DNA of 9,812 nucleotides, from assembly GCA_900544395.1 (NCBI GenBank), contig UQVC01000052.1:1-9812 (forward strand), read 5' to 3'. Under the pieces are notes generated by a model that was not told where the DNA came from, made no database searches, and worked only from the letters and a program-made list of their open reading frames with translations. Made by a program: the position numbers and the translations under genes. Below are positions 1 to 6,992 of this stretch, one piece after another (position 1 is the stretch's first letter; the number at the start of each line of letters is the position of its first letter). The DNA comes from an uncultured Ruminococcus sp. Its GTDB lineage: Bacteria; Bacillota; Clostridia; Lachnospirales; Lachnospiraceae.

Positions 1-35
1 AACATGAAGCGGCTATAATAGCTATAAATATTTAG
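1..35. other. left-edge AT-rich sequence, nothing recognised
   Basis: These bases follow the stop codon of the Cas3 HD fragment. Reading on through the stop on the minus strand gives no Cas3-like residues (the continuation reads roughly LNIYSYYSRFM). The remainder of cas3 is therefore not simply hidden behind a point stop here. No other feature is visible. Confidence 0.4.
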
Positions 36-461
36 TTAAATATCAACAATACAGTACACTAGATTCACTGTCTTCTTGAAATCAAATGGATCCGTTACGA
101 TTTCCGGAATATCAATTTCTGTCTGATATACCTGATAATCACTGATTTTTTTCTTTCTTCTCCCCATTAGCGTAGGATCACCTGCATTGTCATAATTACT
201 GCCATAATCCGGAAGCCCGGTATGATGCCCACCGATGCAATATTCTAAAAAACGGTACTTTCCACCTTTCTCCACGCAGACCCTCGCTCCTGCCGTAGAG
301 TGATCCACCCTCTGATTACTTTCCCCTGTGATCCTTTTCAGGAAATCCACAGAATACTTTCCAATATCATGTAGCATCCCATTACAGTAACCCCAGTCTT
401 CTTTCAGTTGGAACTGCGGCAGACACCGAACAAGGATATGCGCCGATATGAACGCCCTCAT
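36..461 (-). pseudogene. cas3: cas3 HD-nuclease domain fragment (truncated both ends)
   Basis: This is a 141-codon open frame that matches only the HD nuclease part of a CRISPR type I Cas3 protein; full Cas3 is about 700-900 residues. Visible motifs are GMLHDIGKYS (H31, D32, K35), VDHSTAGA (H54) and GGHHTG (H79, H80). The last residues, VYCIVDI, look like the conserved CLVDAD segment, cut off at its aspartate (D139) by a TAA. The N-terminal helix with the first metal-binding histidine is missing. Residues 1 to about 12 (MRAFISAHILV...) are encoded antisense to the transposase remnant, so the true cas3 sequence probably starts near CLPQFQLKEDWGY and the junction lies near 425-440. No helicase domain, other cas gene or repeat array is in the window. 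A stand-alone HD protein is possible but unlikely given both broken ends. In an intact protein this domain would cut single-stranded DNA in the nucleus-free interference complex with Cascade. Confidence 0.75.
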
Positions 462-860
462 ATCAACGAAGTCTGGTGTGGAGACAGCAGTGCCGGTCCC
501 CGCCTTACAGATTCGGATGGAAAAAACACCGGGACTATATCATTGCCCTGATCGATGATGCCAGCCGGTTCATTACCGGAATCGATGTGTTCTACAATGA
601 TAACTTTATCAATCTGATGTCCGTTATGAGAGCAGCCATAGCAAAGTATGCCCGCCCTTGATATGCGGGATTTCCATTCACTGGAAGAGCTGAGGAGAAG
701 TCTGTACGCTTTTGTCCAGCAATACAACCAATCCCCCCATTCTTCCCTCCGTGGACTGTCCCCACAGGACCGTTTCTTTTCAGAACCGGAGCAGATACGC
801 CGACTTTCTGAGGAAGACATCCGTCAAAATTTCCTGAGAAGACGAAATCCGAAGTTATAA
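423..860 (+). pseudogene. decayed DDE (rve-type) transposase
   Basis: This is the remnant of an integrase-core transposase, read in one frame from about 423 (…MRRYERPHINEVWCGDSS…). It then shifts frame at the A run 521-526. One extra A there would restore GKKHRDYIIALIDDASRFITGIDVFYND in one frame. That frame stops at 659-661, while the downstream frame from 648 continues LDMRDFHSLEELRRSLYAFVQQYNQSPH to the TAA at 858-860. The part expected between them, with the second catalytic Asp (FDNG-like) and the Glu (KxxIER-like), is absent. Only the first Asp (GDSS) remains, so the protein is inactive. The N-terminal DNA-binding half is also missing, cut at the junction with the cas3 fragment. The exact IS family cannot be assigned from what is left, and no terminal inverted repeats were identified. 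Confidence 0.75.
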
Positions 861-881
861 GATTTAAATTATCCATTTTCA

Positions 882-919
882 AAACAAGCCACCGAGCATT
901 ATCCCTATGTGGCTTGTTT
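882..919 (-). terminator. rho-independent terminator of the raffinose operon (possibly bidirectional)
   Basis: A perfect 11-bp inverted repeat is formed by AAACAAGCCAC (882-892) and GTGGCTTGTTT (909-919), with a 16-base loop. On the minus strand it lies about 60 bases after the phosphorylase stop codon and ends in a TTTT run. The T run is partly inside the stem and the loop is long, so strength is uncertain. It could also terminate transcripts of the transposase remnant on the plus strand. Confidence 0.6.
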
Positions 920-980
920 CATCTATGATTATTTCCATTATAAAGTTTAGGTTTCATGTACAATCGACAGCCCAACTTAA

Positions 981-2459
981 CTATCTGCTTTCTACTATTG
1001 TATATGTTCCTGATTCAAAATTTACATATAGTGTTACAAATGCACTATTATATTCCCAGCGGATTTCCAGAGACCTCTCCCCTCCAGAGATTGCTACCTC
1101 TGCGCCTTCCGAAAATGCCTTATGGGTATTTCGCATGCGGATTAACGCAAGCTGTTTTTGAACCACATCTTTTTTCAACCCTTCCGTGATCTGATCAGTG
1201 GAAAGATTTGTCCGGTTGATTTCCTTATGTCCGGATTCTCCCGCGCGCCGCACCGCTTCATGGTCATTTTTTCCGGCAAACAAATCCAGATACCAGACCT
1301 GCGGTTTGCCCGGCATAAACATCTGTATAGCACGCGCCAGAAGCATTTTTTCGTCCGACGCCCCCAATGCACTGTAATATGTGGCATTTACCTGATAATA
1401 CAGATTCTTTTGTCCATGTAAATTTTTGACCATGCCTCCGCGGGATACGATCCGTTCAATCAACGACTGGATTTCCTCTTCCGGAAGCAGCCCCTTTAAG
1501 TCCAGAAGCGGGATGCCATCATGACAGCCGAGCATGTTGACCGTGGAGATCTTCTTTTCCACAATCTCCTTCGCCCATGCCGCAAGGTACGTTCCCCGCC
1601 GGTTCTCGATCGCATCAATGACCAGTCCCGGCAGGAAAAAGTCATAGGTTGCATAGCCTTTTTCTGCAAGTGTCTCATATATTTTTTCATCATACGCTGC
1701 GTGTATCTCCGGCAAAAGCGTAAGTCCCAAAGGTTCTGCCAGCGCATGGATCTTCTGTAAAAATTCCCACGTTTCCGGATCATTGAGAAAGTTTTTCTTT
1801 CCCGGTGCTTTCGGCGCATAGGCAAAGGCATCCAGCCGCACAATCGCCGCGCCGTAAGAGGCTATTTTTTCCAGAGTTTCACGATAAAACTCCCACACTT
1901 TTGGTGACTGGATGTTTACATCCATCTGTCCGAGATACTGTCTGCCATGCACTTCCTGATAAAAGGTATTCCAGTACGGCACTTTTTTTCCATTCGGAAA
2001 TTCCACCATCAGGATCGGCAGCCCGGGTTTGCGGAAAAACATCTGCTTCAGGCAGCTTTCATCCGGCTGGATATAGCCTTCCTCCGTCATGGTTCCATGC
2101 CCTTCCCAGAAATGGTTCCAATCGATGAAAAAATCGCGGTACACAGAAGCCTCCCCTTTTTCCACAAGATCCCGAAACTGCGGGGACTGTGCGGAAGCAT
2201 GGTTTAAAATAAAATCGAGTTTCAGATCGATTCCCATATTCTTTAACTGGTCAAGGCCTTCCCGGTCGGCAAGCTGCTCATTCAGGTCATAGTCGATCAC
2301 GGAAAATCCCCGGTCGAGATCGGAATGGTACAGGCTCGGCAGAATGTAAAAAGAAGAAAATACATTCTGCAAAGCCTCCGTTTTCAGCAATGTTACGATA
2401 TCCCCAAGATTTCTTCCAAGACTGTCTGGATATGCATTGAGCATCGGTTTACTGTTCAT
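981..2459 (-). CDS. GH13_18 sucrose / sucrose-6-phosphate phosphorylase
   Basis: A cytoplasmic alpha-amylase-superfamily phosphorylase that splits sucrose, or more likely sucrose phosphate, with inorganic phosphate into alpha-glucose-1-phosphate and fructose or fructose-6-phosphate. It is 492 residues from the chosen ATG, the usual family size, with no signal peptide. Family motifs are complete: MLNAYPDSLG near the N-terminus, DFILNHAS (region I), VRLDAFAY with nucleophile D210, LPEIHA with acid/base E251, and CHDGIP with transition-state D314. The loop before QVNATYYSALG is rich in basic residues (KNLHGQK: K345, H348, K351), where true sucrose phosphorylases have a neutral loop. This favours a phosphorylated substrate. 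Its place directly after the sucrose kinase also supports that, as does a characterised R. gnavus homologue with sucrose-6F-phosphate phosphorylase activity. The gene overlaps agaSK by 11 bases. A GTG at 2463-2465 with AAGGA five bases upstream is an alternative start. The ATG has GGAAG five bases upstream and gives the typical N-terminus. Confidence 0.93.
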   Translation of the reverse strand: MNSKPMLNAYPDSLGRNLGDIVTLLKTEALQNVFSSFYILPSLYHSDLDRGFSVIDYDLNEQLADREGLDQLKNMGIDLKLDFILNHASAQSPQFRDLVEKGEASVYRDFFIDWNHFWEGHGTMTEEGYIQPDESCLKQMFFRKPGLPILMVEFPNGKKVPYWNTFYQEVHGRQYLGQMDVNIQSPKVWEFYRETLEKIASYGAAIVRLDAFAYAPKAPGKKNFLNDPETWEFLQKIHALAEPLGLTLLPEIHAAYDEKIYETLAEKGYATYDFFLPGLVIDAIENRRGTYLAAWAKEIVEKKISTVNMLGCHDGIPLLDLKGLLPEEEIQSLIERIVSRGGMVKNLHGQKNLYYQVNATYYSALGASDEKMLLARAIQMFMPGKPQVWYLDLFAGKNDHEAVRRAGESGHKEINRTNLSTDQITEGLKKDVVQKQLALIRMRNTHKAFSEGAEVAISGGERSLEIRWEYNSAFVTLYVNFESGTYTIVESR

Positions 2460-5256
2460 AAACACTTCCGTCCTTTCCCACGATCAATCCTGCATTTTTG
2501 CGCTGCACTTCGAGTTTTTCCTGTTCCAGTTCCACCACACGACAGATAAACGGGCTTGCGGCATTCTCGTCGCGGTTTCTGCGGATGCGCCGCTCCTTTG
2601 TCTCCTCCGGGTAACTTTCCAGAAAGACGGATAGATCCACACCATGTAAATCGTCACTGCCTCCGTGCGTCCACTCCAGAAGCAATACAGATATTCCGGA
2701 AAAATCGGTTTCTTCTGATGAAATCTCGCCATCTTCCCGTCCCAAATGCCGCAACGTGATCGTATCTTTTCCCTCATGAAATGCCGCAAGCACTTCATTG
2801 ATCCGGGCGAAATCAATCTCTTTCTTTGTTCCGAGATATCCACGCAGTCCGTCTTCCCCTGCCTCTTTATACACACGCATCCGTTCTTCATCGTTGCGTT
2901 TTGGAATCCGGTGTGGATAATCATCGCCCGAGAGCAGATAACAACCAATTCCGTCATTTAAAAAGTACTGCTGCAATGCTGTTGCAAGTGTTGTTTTCCC
3001 GGAACCGGAACCACCGTAAATGCTGATGACCATGCGTTTTTCTGCATTTCTGTCACACCATTTCTGCACTTTTTCATATAATCTTCCCGCCTCTTTCAGT
3101 TCGGTAAAGGCAAACTGATACGCCTCATATTCCTCGGTAAACGGCGGAAGCGGAATTCCCGCATGCATCAGTGCCGCACCGGAATACTGTCTGCCGCTTT
3201 GTTCTTCCAGATACACAGCATCCGGTTTTAACCCACGTAGGCGGACATAAACGGTCGCCTGATTTGCCTCAGCCATAAGACGCACCACACTTACCAGTGC
3301 ATGATCCTGTTCCTCTGATACCGACATCCATGCCGCAATTTCATCTGTAAACGGATCAGACAGCCGCCAGTAGGTTCCCTCGTTAATGAGCATTTCGTAC
3401 TTCTTATACGTTTTGATCTGCTCCCGGATCTGCTGCTTTTCCTCATCGGATAAAAGCGCTGGGTTTAATTCGTAACCGAAGGTTCCCGCCATCGCCGTCA
3501 CCCCGCGGGTGTGGAAACTTGTCACCCGTCCGGTCTGGTGGTTCGGCACCGCCGAAACGTGCGCCCCCATCGCGGAAACCGGATAGAAAAACGAAGTTCC
3601 GTACTGGATTCTTGTGCGGTTGATCGCATCGGTATTGTCACTGCACCAGATCTGTGGGGAATAATAAAGTATTCCCGCGTCAAATCTGCCGCCGCCACCG
3701 CTGCATCCCTCCAGCAGAAGATCTGGATACCGGCTGCACAGACGCTCCATAAAATCATAGACACCAAGGACGTAATCATGGGAAAGATTTCCGGCATAAA
3801 CATCTGCCATGCTGCGGTTCATATCCCACTTGACATAATCAATTTTTCCCTGATCCAGCACGGCACAAATCTGATCAAATACACAGTCGCGCACTTCTTT
3901 TCTGGAAAAATCAAGCAGTAACTGGTTTCTCGAGCGCACCGGCTTTTTCCCCGGAATCTGAATTGCCCAGTCCGGATGTGCCCGGTAAAGGTCGCTGTCT
4001 TCATTGACCATCTCCGGCTCAATCCAAATGCCAAATTTCACCCCCTGATTATGCACACGGGTAATAAGCTCTGCCAGGCTTCCCCCCAGTTTCTTTTCAT
4101 TGACCTGCCAGTCCCCAAGGGAAGAATTATCATCGTTTCTTTTCCCAAACCAGCCGTCATCCATCACTACCATATCAATTCCAAGGGAAGCAGCTTCTTT
4201 TGCCAGATCCACGATCGTATCTCCCGTAAAATCGAAATATGCTGCCTCCCAGCTGTTGATCAGCACCGGGCGCTGCATATGGACATATTTGCTGCGGCAC
4301 ACATGGTTGCGGATGCAGTTATGATATTGCTGCGACAGTGCAGACAATCCGTTTGCCGAATAAGACAAAATGACTTCCGGTACCGTAAAGGTTTCTCCTT
4401 CCGCAAGCGGATAGGAAAACAGTTCTTCATTTAATCCGAGAAGCAGGCGCGTCTGGTTGAACTGATCTTTTTCTGCCTCACAGGAGAAATTTCCGCTGTA
4501 TACAAACAGCATTCCATAGCAGCTGCCTGCGGTCTCTGTTGTTCCTTTTTCTGCCAAAATCACTGCCGGATTATACTGATGGCTGGACGTTCCCCTGCGG
4601 CTGCCAAACGCAATGGTTCCATGTCCCAGCGGTGTGCGTTCCAGATTGCGCTCCATGGCATGTTTTCCATAAAACCGCAGGACATCAAACTCTCCCTGTA
4701 CAAAATCCAGACAGGCTGCCGCTGCCTTTTCGATCGTAATCTGCCCGGTTCCTGTATTTTTAATCCGGACACTTCTTGTAATGACATCGTTTTCTTCCAA
4801 AACACCGTACAGCAGATGTACTTCAACCTGTGCGTTTTCATCTGCGAGGACAATTTCCAGTGTCTGCGCTTCCTTTTCGTCTGCCCAGACAGCCGGAAGT
4901 CCCTGCAACCGGTATTTACCGTTTCGGATTTCATAGCTTTTAAAAAGCAGATCCGCACTTTCCACCCCTTTTTCATTTTTGATATTCAGTGCAATATTGC
5001 GGTAATCTCCGGTGCCAAGGGACGGATATTCCTGTGGCAGCGCATCCAGCGAATAGGTGCGGTCCATACCGGCTGCATAAGGATTTCCGGAAAATCCGCG
5101 GTCTGCATAGGTTAGGACATAGTCCATGGAACTGTTTGTTTTTTCTCCGTAGTACAAATGCAACAGATATCCCAGTGGATCAACCTGCATCTGATAAGTT
5201 GTATGCGCCGTATGCAGGGTAAATATTTTTTTATTTGGATTGTATATAATTGCCAT
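2449..5256 (-). CDS. agaSK: bifunctional alpha-galactosidase / sucrose kinase (AgaSK type)
   Basis: A 935-residue cytoplasmic fusion enzyme. The GH36 alpha-galactosidase part has an N-terminal beta-sandwich (about 1-330), a TIM barrel (about 330-640) and a C-terminal beta domain (to about 725). Its key motifs are MVVMDDGWFGKR (D366, D367), FGIWIEPEMV, YVKWDMNR with nucleophile D478, EGCSGGGGRFD, and IWCSDNTDA with acid/base D540. A P-loop kinase of the uridine-kinase/PRK type follows from about 742, with Walker A GGSGSGKT (748-755), a DDYP motif (778-781) and an arginine-rich lid (ERRIRRNRDEN, about 888-898). The known R. gnavus AgaSK has the same length and order. It hydrolyses raffinose and melibiose and phosphorylates the released sucrose with ATP. 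Both catalytic sets look intact here. The start is the ATG at 5254-5256, because GAGGTGA lies five bases upstream; an in-frame GTG nine bases earlier falls inside that binding site. It sits 21 bases after the upstream permease and overlaps the phosphorylase gene. Confidence 0.96.
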   Translation of the reverse strand: MAIIYNPNKKIFTLHTAHTTYQMQVDPLGYLLHLYYGEKTNSSMDYVLTYADRGFSGNPYAAGMDRTYSLDALPQEYPSLGTGDYRNIALNIKNEKGVESADLLFKSYEIRNGKYRLQGLPAVWADEKEAQTLEIVLADENAQVEVHLLYGVLEENDVITRSVRIKNTGTGQITIEKAAAACLDFVQGEFDVLRFYGKHAMERNLERTPLGHGTIAFGSRRGTSSHQYNPAVILAEKGTTETAGSCYGMLFVYSGNFSCEAEKDQFNQTRLLLGLNEELFSYPLAEGETFTVPEVILSYSANGLSALSQQYHNCIRNHVCRSKYVHMQRPVLINSWEAAYFDFTGDTIVDLAKEAASLGIDMVVMDDGWFGKRNDDNSSLGDWQVNEKKLGGSLAELITRVHNQGVKFGIWIEPEMVNEDSDLYRAHPDWAIQIPGKKPVRSRNQLLLDFSRKEVRDCVFDQICAVLDQGKIDYVKWDMNRSMADVYAGNLSHDYVLGVYDFMERLCSRYPDLLLEGCSGGGGRFDAGILYYSPQIWCSDNTDAINRTRIQYGTSFFYPVSAMGAHVSAVPNHQTGRVTSFHTRGVTAMAGTFGYELNPALLSDEEKQQIREQIKTYKKYEMLINEGTYWRLSDPFTDEIAAWMSVSEEQDHALVSVVRLMAEANQATVYVRLRGLKPDAVYLEEQSGRQYSGAALMHAGIPLPPFTEEYEAYQFAFTELKEAGRLYEKVQKWCDRNAEKRMVISIYGGSGSGKTTLATALQQYFLNDGIGCYLLSGDDYPHRIPKRNDEERMRVYKEAGEDGLRGYLGTKKEIDFARINEVLAAFHEGKDTITLRHLGREDGEISSEETDFSGISVLLLEWTHGGSDDLHGVDLSVFLESYPEETKERRIRRNRDENAASPFICRVVELEQEKLEVQRKNAGLIVGKDGSVYEQ

Positions 5257-5261
5257 AGAAG

Positions 5262-5268
5262 TCACCTC
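5262..5268 (-). promoter_or_regulatory. ribosome binding site deciding the agaSK start
   Basis: GAGGTGA on the minus strand lies five bases before the ATG at 5254-5256. The longer frame opening at GTG 5263-5265 begins within this site, so that start is ruled out. Confidence 0.85.
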
Positions 5269-5277
5269 ATTTATTCT

Positions 5278-6120
5278 TTATCCTTTGACTGCACCGTTTG
5301 CCACACCATTTAAAATCTGTTTCTGGCAGATCACATAAAAGATCAAGATCGGGATCAGTGCCAGAATATAGGAGGCAAACGCCAGATTGTAGTTGGTTCC
5401 AAACTGTGTCTGGAAGTTAAGCTGTGCAAGTGGCAGTGTATTCTGTCCGGTTCCGGACATGATTACAAGTGGTGTCATAACATCGTTCCAGGTTCCAAGG
5501 GCTGTCAGGATCGCAACCGTCGCATGCATCGGTTTCATCATCGGGAACACCACTTTCCAGTAAGTCGTCCAGGTGCTTGCCCCGTCAATATCTGCTGCTT
5601 CTTCGAGTGCTTCCGGGATATTTTTTAAATATCCACTGTAAAGCAGAACATTCATCGGCATGTAAAATACCAGATACAGCAGGATGACACCCGCGCGGTT
5701 TCCAAGTCCCATATGCGCCGTCTGCTTTACCAGAGGCATCATTAAGATGGAAAACGGAACAAACATTCCGCTGACAATATACAGATAGATAAATCGGAAA
5801 CTTTTTTTTCTTGCCATGCCGCGTCCGATCACGTAGCCTGCAATTGAGTGGATCAGGATTGCCAGTACGATCGTTACCAGTGTGATCAGTAAACTGTTTC
5901 CAAGAGAGTGCCAGAAATCGGTCACTTCCATTGCCTGATGGAAGTTTTCAAAACTCCATTGTTTCGGGAAAGAAAGTGCACCCGCCACATCGTTTGTCAT
6001 CTCACTCGGTTTCTTAAATGCAATAATCACTGCCATATACAGTGGGAAAAATACAGTTAATGTCCCCAGAATCAGAACAATTGTAAGTACCAAGTTTGTT
6101 TTCTGCTTTTTTTTCGTCAT
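5278..6120 (-). CDS. ABC sugar transporter permease, MalG/RafG/MsmG type
   Basis: A 280-residue inner-membrane permease of a carbohydrate ABC importer (CUT1 type). About six hydrophobic helices are visible, starting at residues 10-34 (LVLTIVLILGT...). The cytoplasmic EAA loop is clear at about 169-197 (EALEEAADIDGAS...KVVFPMMKP) and would contact the ATPase. The C-terminus ANGAVKG is typical of the MalG half. The start ATG has AAGGAGGAG five bases upstream, and ATGA joins it to the stop of the partner permease, so the two are probably translationally coupled. It is the fourth-from-last step of the operon order: binding protein, permease, permease, enzyme, enzyme. The substrate is inferred from the neighbouring alpha-galactosidase as raffinose-family sugars or melibiose. 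Confidence 0.93.
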   Translation of the reverse strand: MTKKKQKTNLVLTIVLILGTLTVFFPLYMAVIIAFKKPSEMTNDVAGALSFPKQWSFENFHQAMEVTDFWHSLGNSLLITLVTIVLAILIHSIAGYVIGRGMARKKSFRFIYLYIVSGMFVPFSILMMPLVKQTAHMGLGNRAGVILLYLVFYMPMNVLLYSGYLKNIPEALEEAADIDGASTWTTYWKVVFPMMKPMHATVAILTALGTWNDVMTPLVIMSGTGQNTLPLAQLNFQTQFGTNYNLAFASYILALIPILIFYVICQKQILNGVANGAVKG

Positions 6121-6992
6121 AACTGCTCCTCCTTCTTATTCATAACTGTCATCTGGAAAAGTGAAATCGCCACGATCACAATAAAGAATATAACTGCATT
6201 TGCACTCTGGAATCCAAACTGTCCGCCATCCATACCGTTTTTATATATCAGATAAGAAATGGATTCCGTGCTCTGTGCCGGACCTCCCTTGGTCAAAGAC
6301 ATGATCTGGTCGAATACCATGAGAAAATTCTTTGTGCTCAATACCAGATTGATTGTTACAAACGGCATAACCAGTGGAAATGTTACTTTCCAGAACTGTT
6401 TCCATTTACTTGCTCCATCAAGCATACTCGCCTCGTAAACTTCCTCCGGGACGGTCTGCAGACCGGAAATATAAATAATGGTATTCATGGCAACTGCCTG
6501 CCATACACCAACAATCAGCACACCAATCCATGCGTATTTTTCACTTGCAAGAATACTGTTCTGTAAAAATCCAATATGGAACACATTTCCCACAGTTGGA
6601 AGAATGTAAGTAAAAATAAAACTAAAAATATAGCCGATGACAAGTCCTCCTAAAATATTCGGTACAAAATAAATACCGCGCAGTGCACTTTTAAAACGGA
6701 TTGCACTGTTTAATCCAACTGCCATGATCAGACTCAGCACATTTACCAGTATCGTTCCTGCCAGTGCATATTTAAACGTAAACAAATAGCTTTTTCCCAC
6801 TCGGGAATCCGTAAACAGATCTGCATAGTTCCGGAATCCGACATAATCGTAAGTTCCATATCCTTTATAATTGGTAAAACTGTAAATCACACCTTTGATC
6901 ATTGGAAGTGTATTGAATGCAAAAAATAAGATTACAACCGGTATGATAACCGCCCAGAATGTTTTGTCCCTGTTTGACATTTTCTTTTTCAT
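6117..6992 (-). CDS. ABC sugar transporter permease, MalF/RafF/MsmF type
   Basis: A 291-residue inner-membrane permease, the MalF-like half of the importer. Six hydrophobic segments can be seen at about 12-31, 69-95, 103-127, 153-177, 207-230 and 264-284. The EAA loop EEVYEASMLDGAS...KVTFPLVMP spans 183-210. It lacks the long periplasmic P2 loop of enteric MalF, as is normal for Gram-positive homologues. AGGAGG stands seven bases before the ATG. The start overlaps the stop of the binding-protein gene as ATGA (6989-6992), and its own stop overlaps the next permease the same way. No ATPase gene follows, so the transporter must borrow an ATP-binding subunit (MsmK-like) encoded elsewhere. Confidence 0.93.
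   Translation of the reverse strand: MKKKMSNRDKTFWAVIIPVVILFFAFNTLPMIKGVIYSFTNYKGYGTYDYVGFRNYADLFTDSRVGKSYLFTFKYALAGTILVNVLSLIMAVGLNSAIRFKSALRGIYFVPNILGGLVIGYIFSFIFTYILPTVGNVFHIGFLQNSILASEKYAWIGVLIVGVWQAVAMNTIIYISGLQTVPEEVYEASMLDGASKWKQFWKVTFPLVMPFVTINLVLSTKNFLMVFDQIMSLTKGGPAQSTESISYLIYKNGMDGGQFGFQSANAVIFFIVIVAISLFQMTVMNKKEEQL

Noticed and set aside
458..882. Two minus-strand frames opposite the transposase remnant
   Set aside because: Low-complexity serine/arginine or glycine-rich antisense readings of a recognisable plus-strand transposase, with no family features.
1..980. CRISPR array near the cas3 fragment
   Set aside because: Read for regularly spaced repeats; none are present.
2460..2465. 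Earlier GTG start for the phosphorylase (two extra residues)
   Set aside because: Possible, with AAGGA upstream, but the ATG at 2457-2459 also has GGAAG at good spacing and gives the usual family N-terminus. Kept as an alternative only.
1158..5222. Numerous plus-strand frames and off-frame minus-strand readings inside the enzyme genes
   Set aside because: Shadows of the phosphorylase and agaSK genes; rich in Arg, Cys, Phe and His, with no binding sites or domains.
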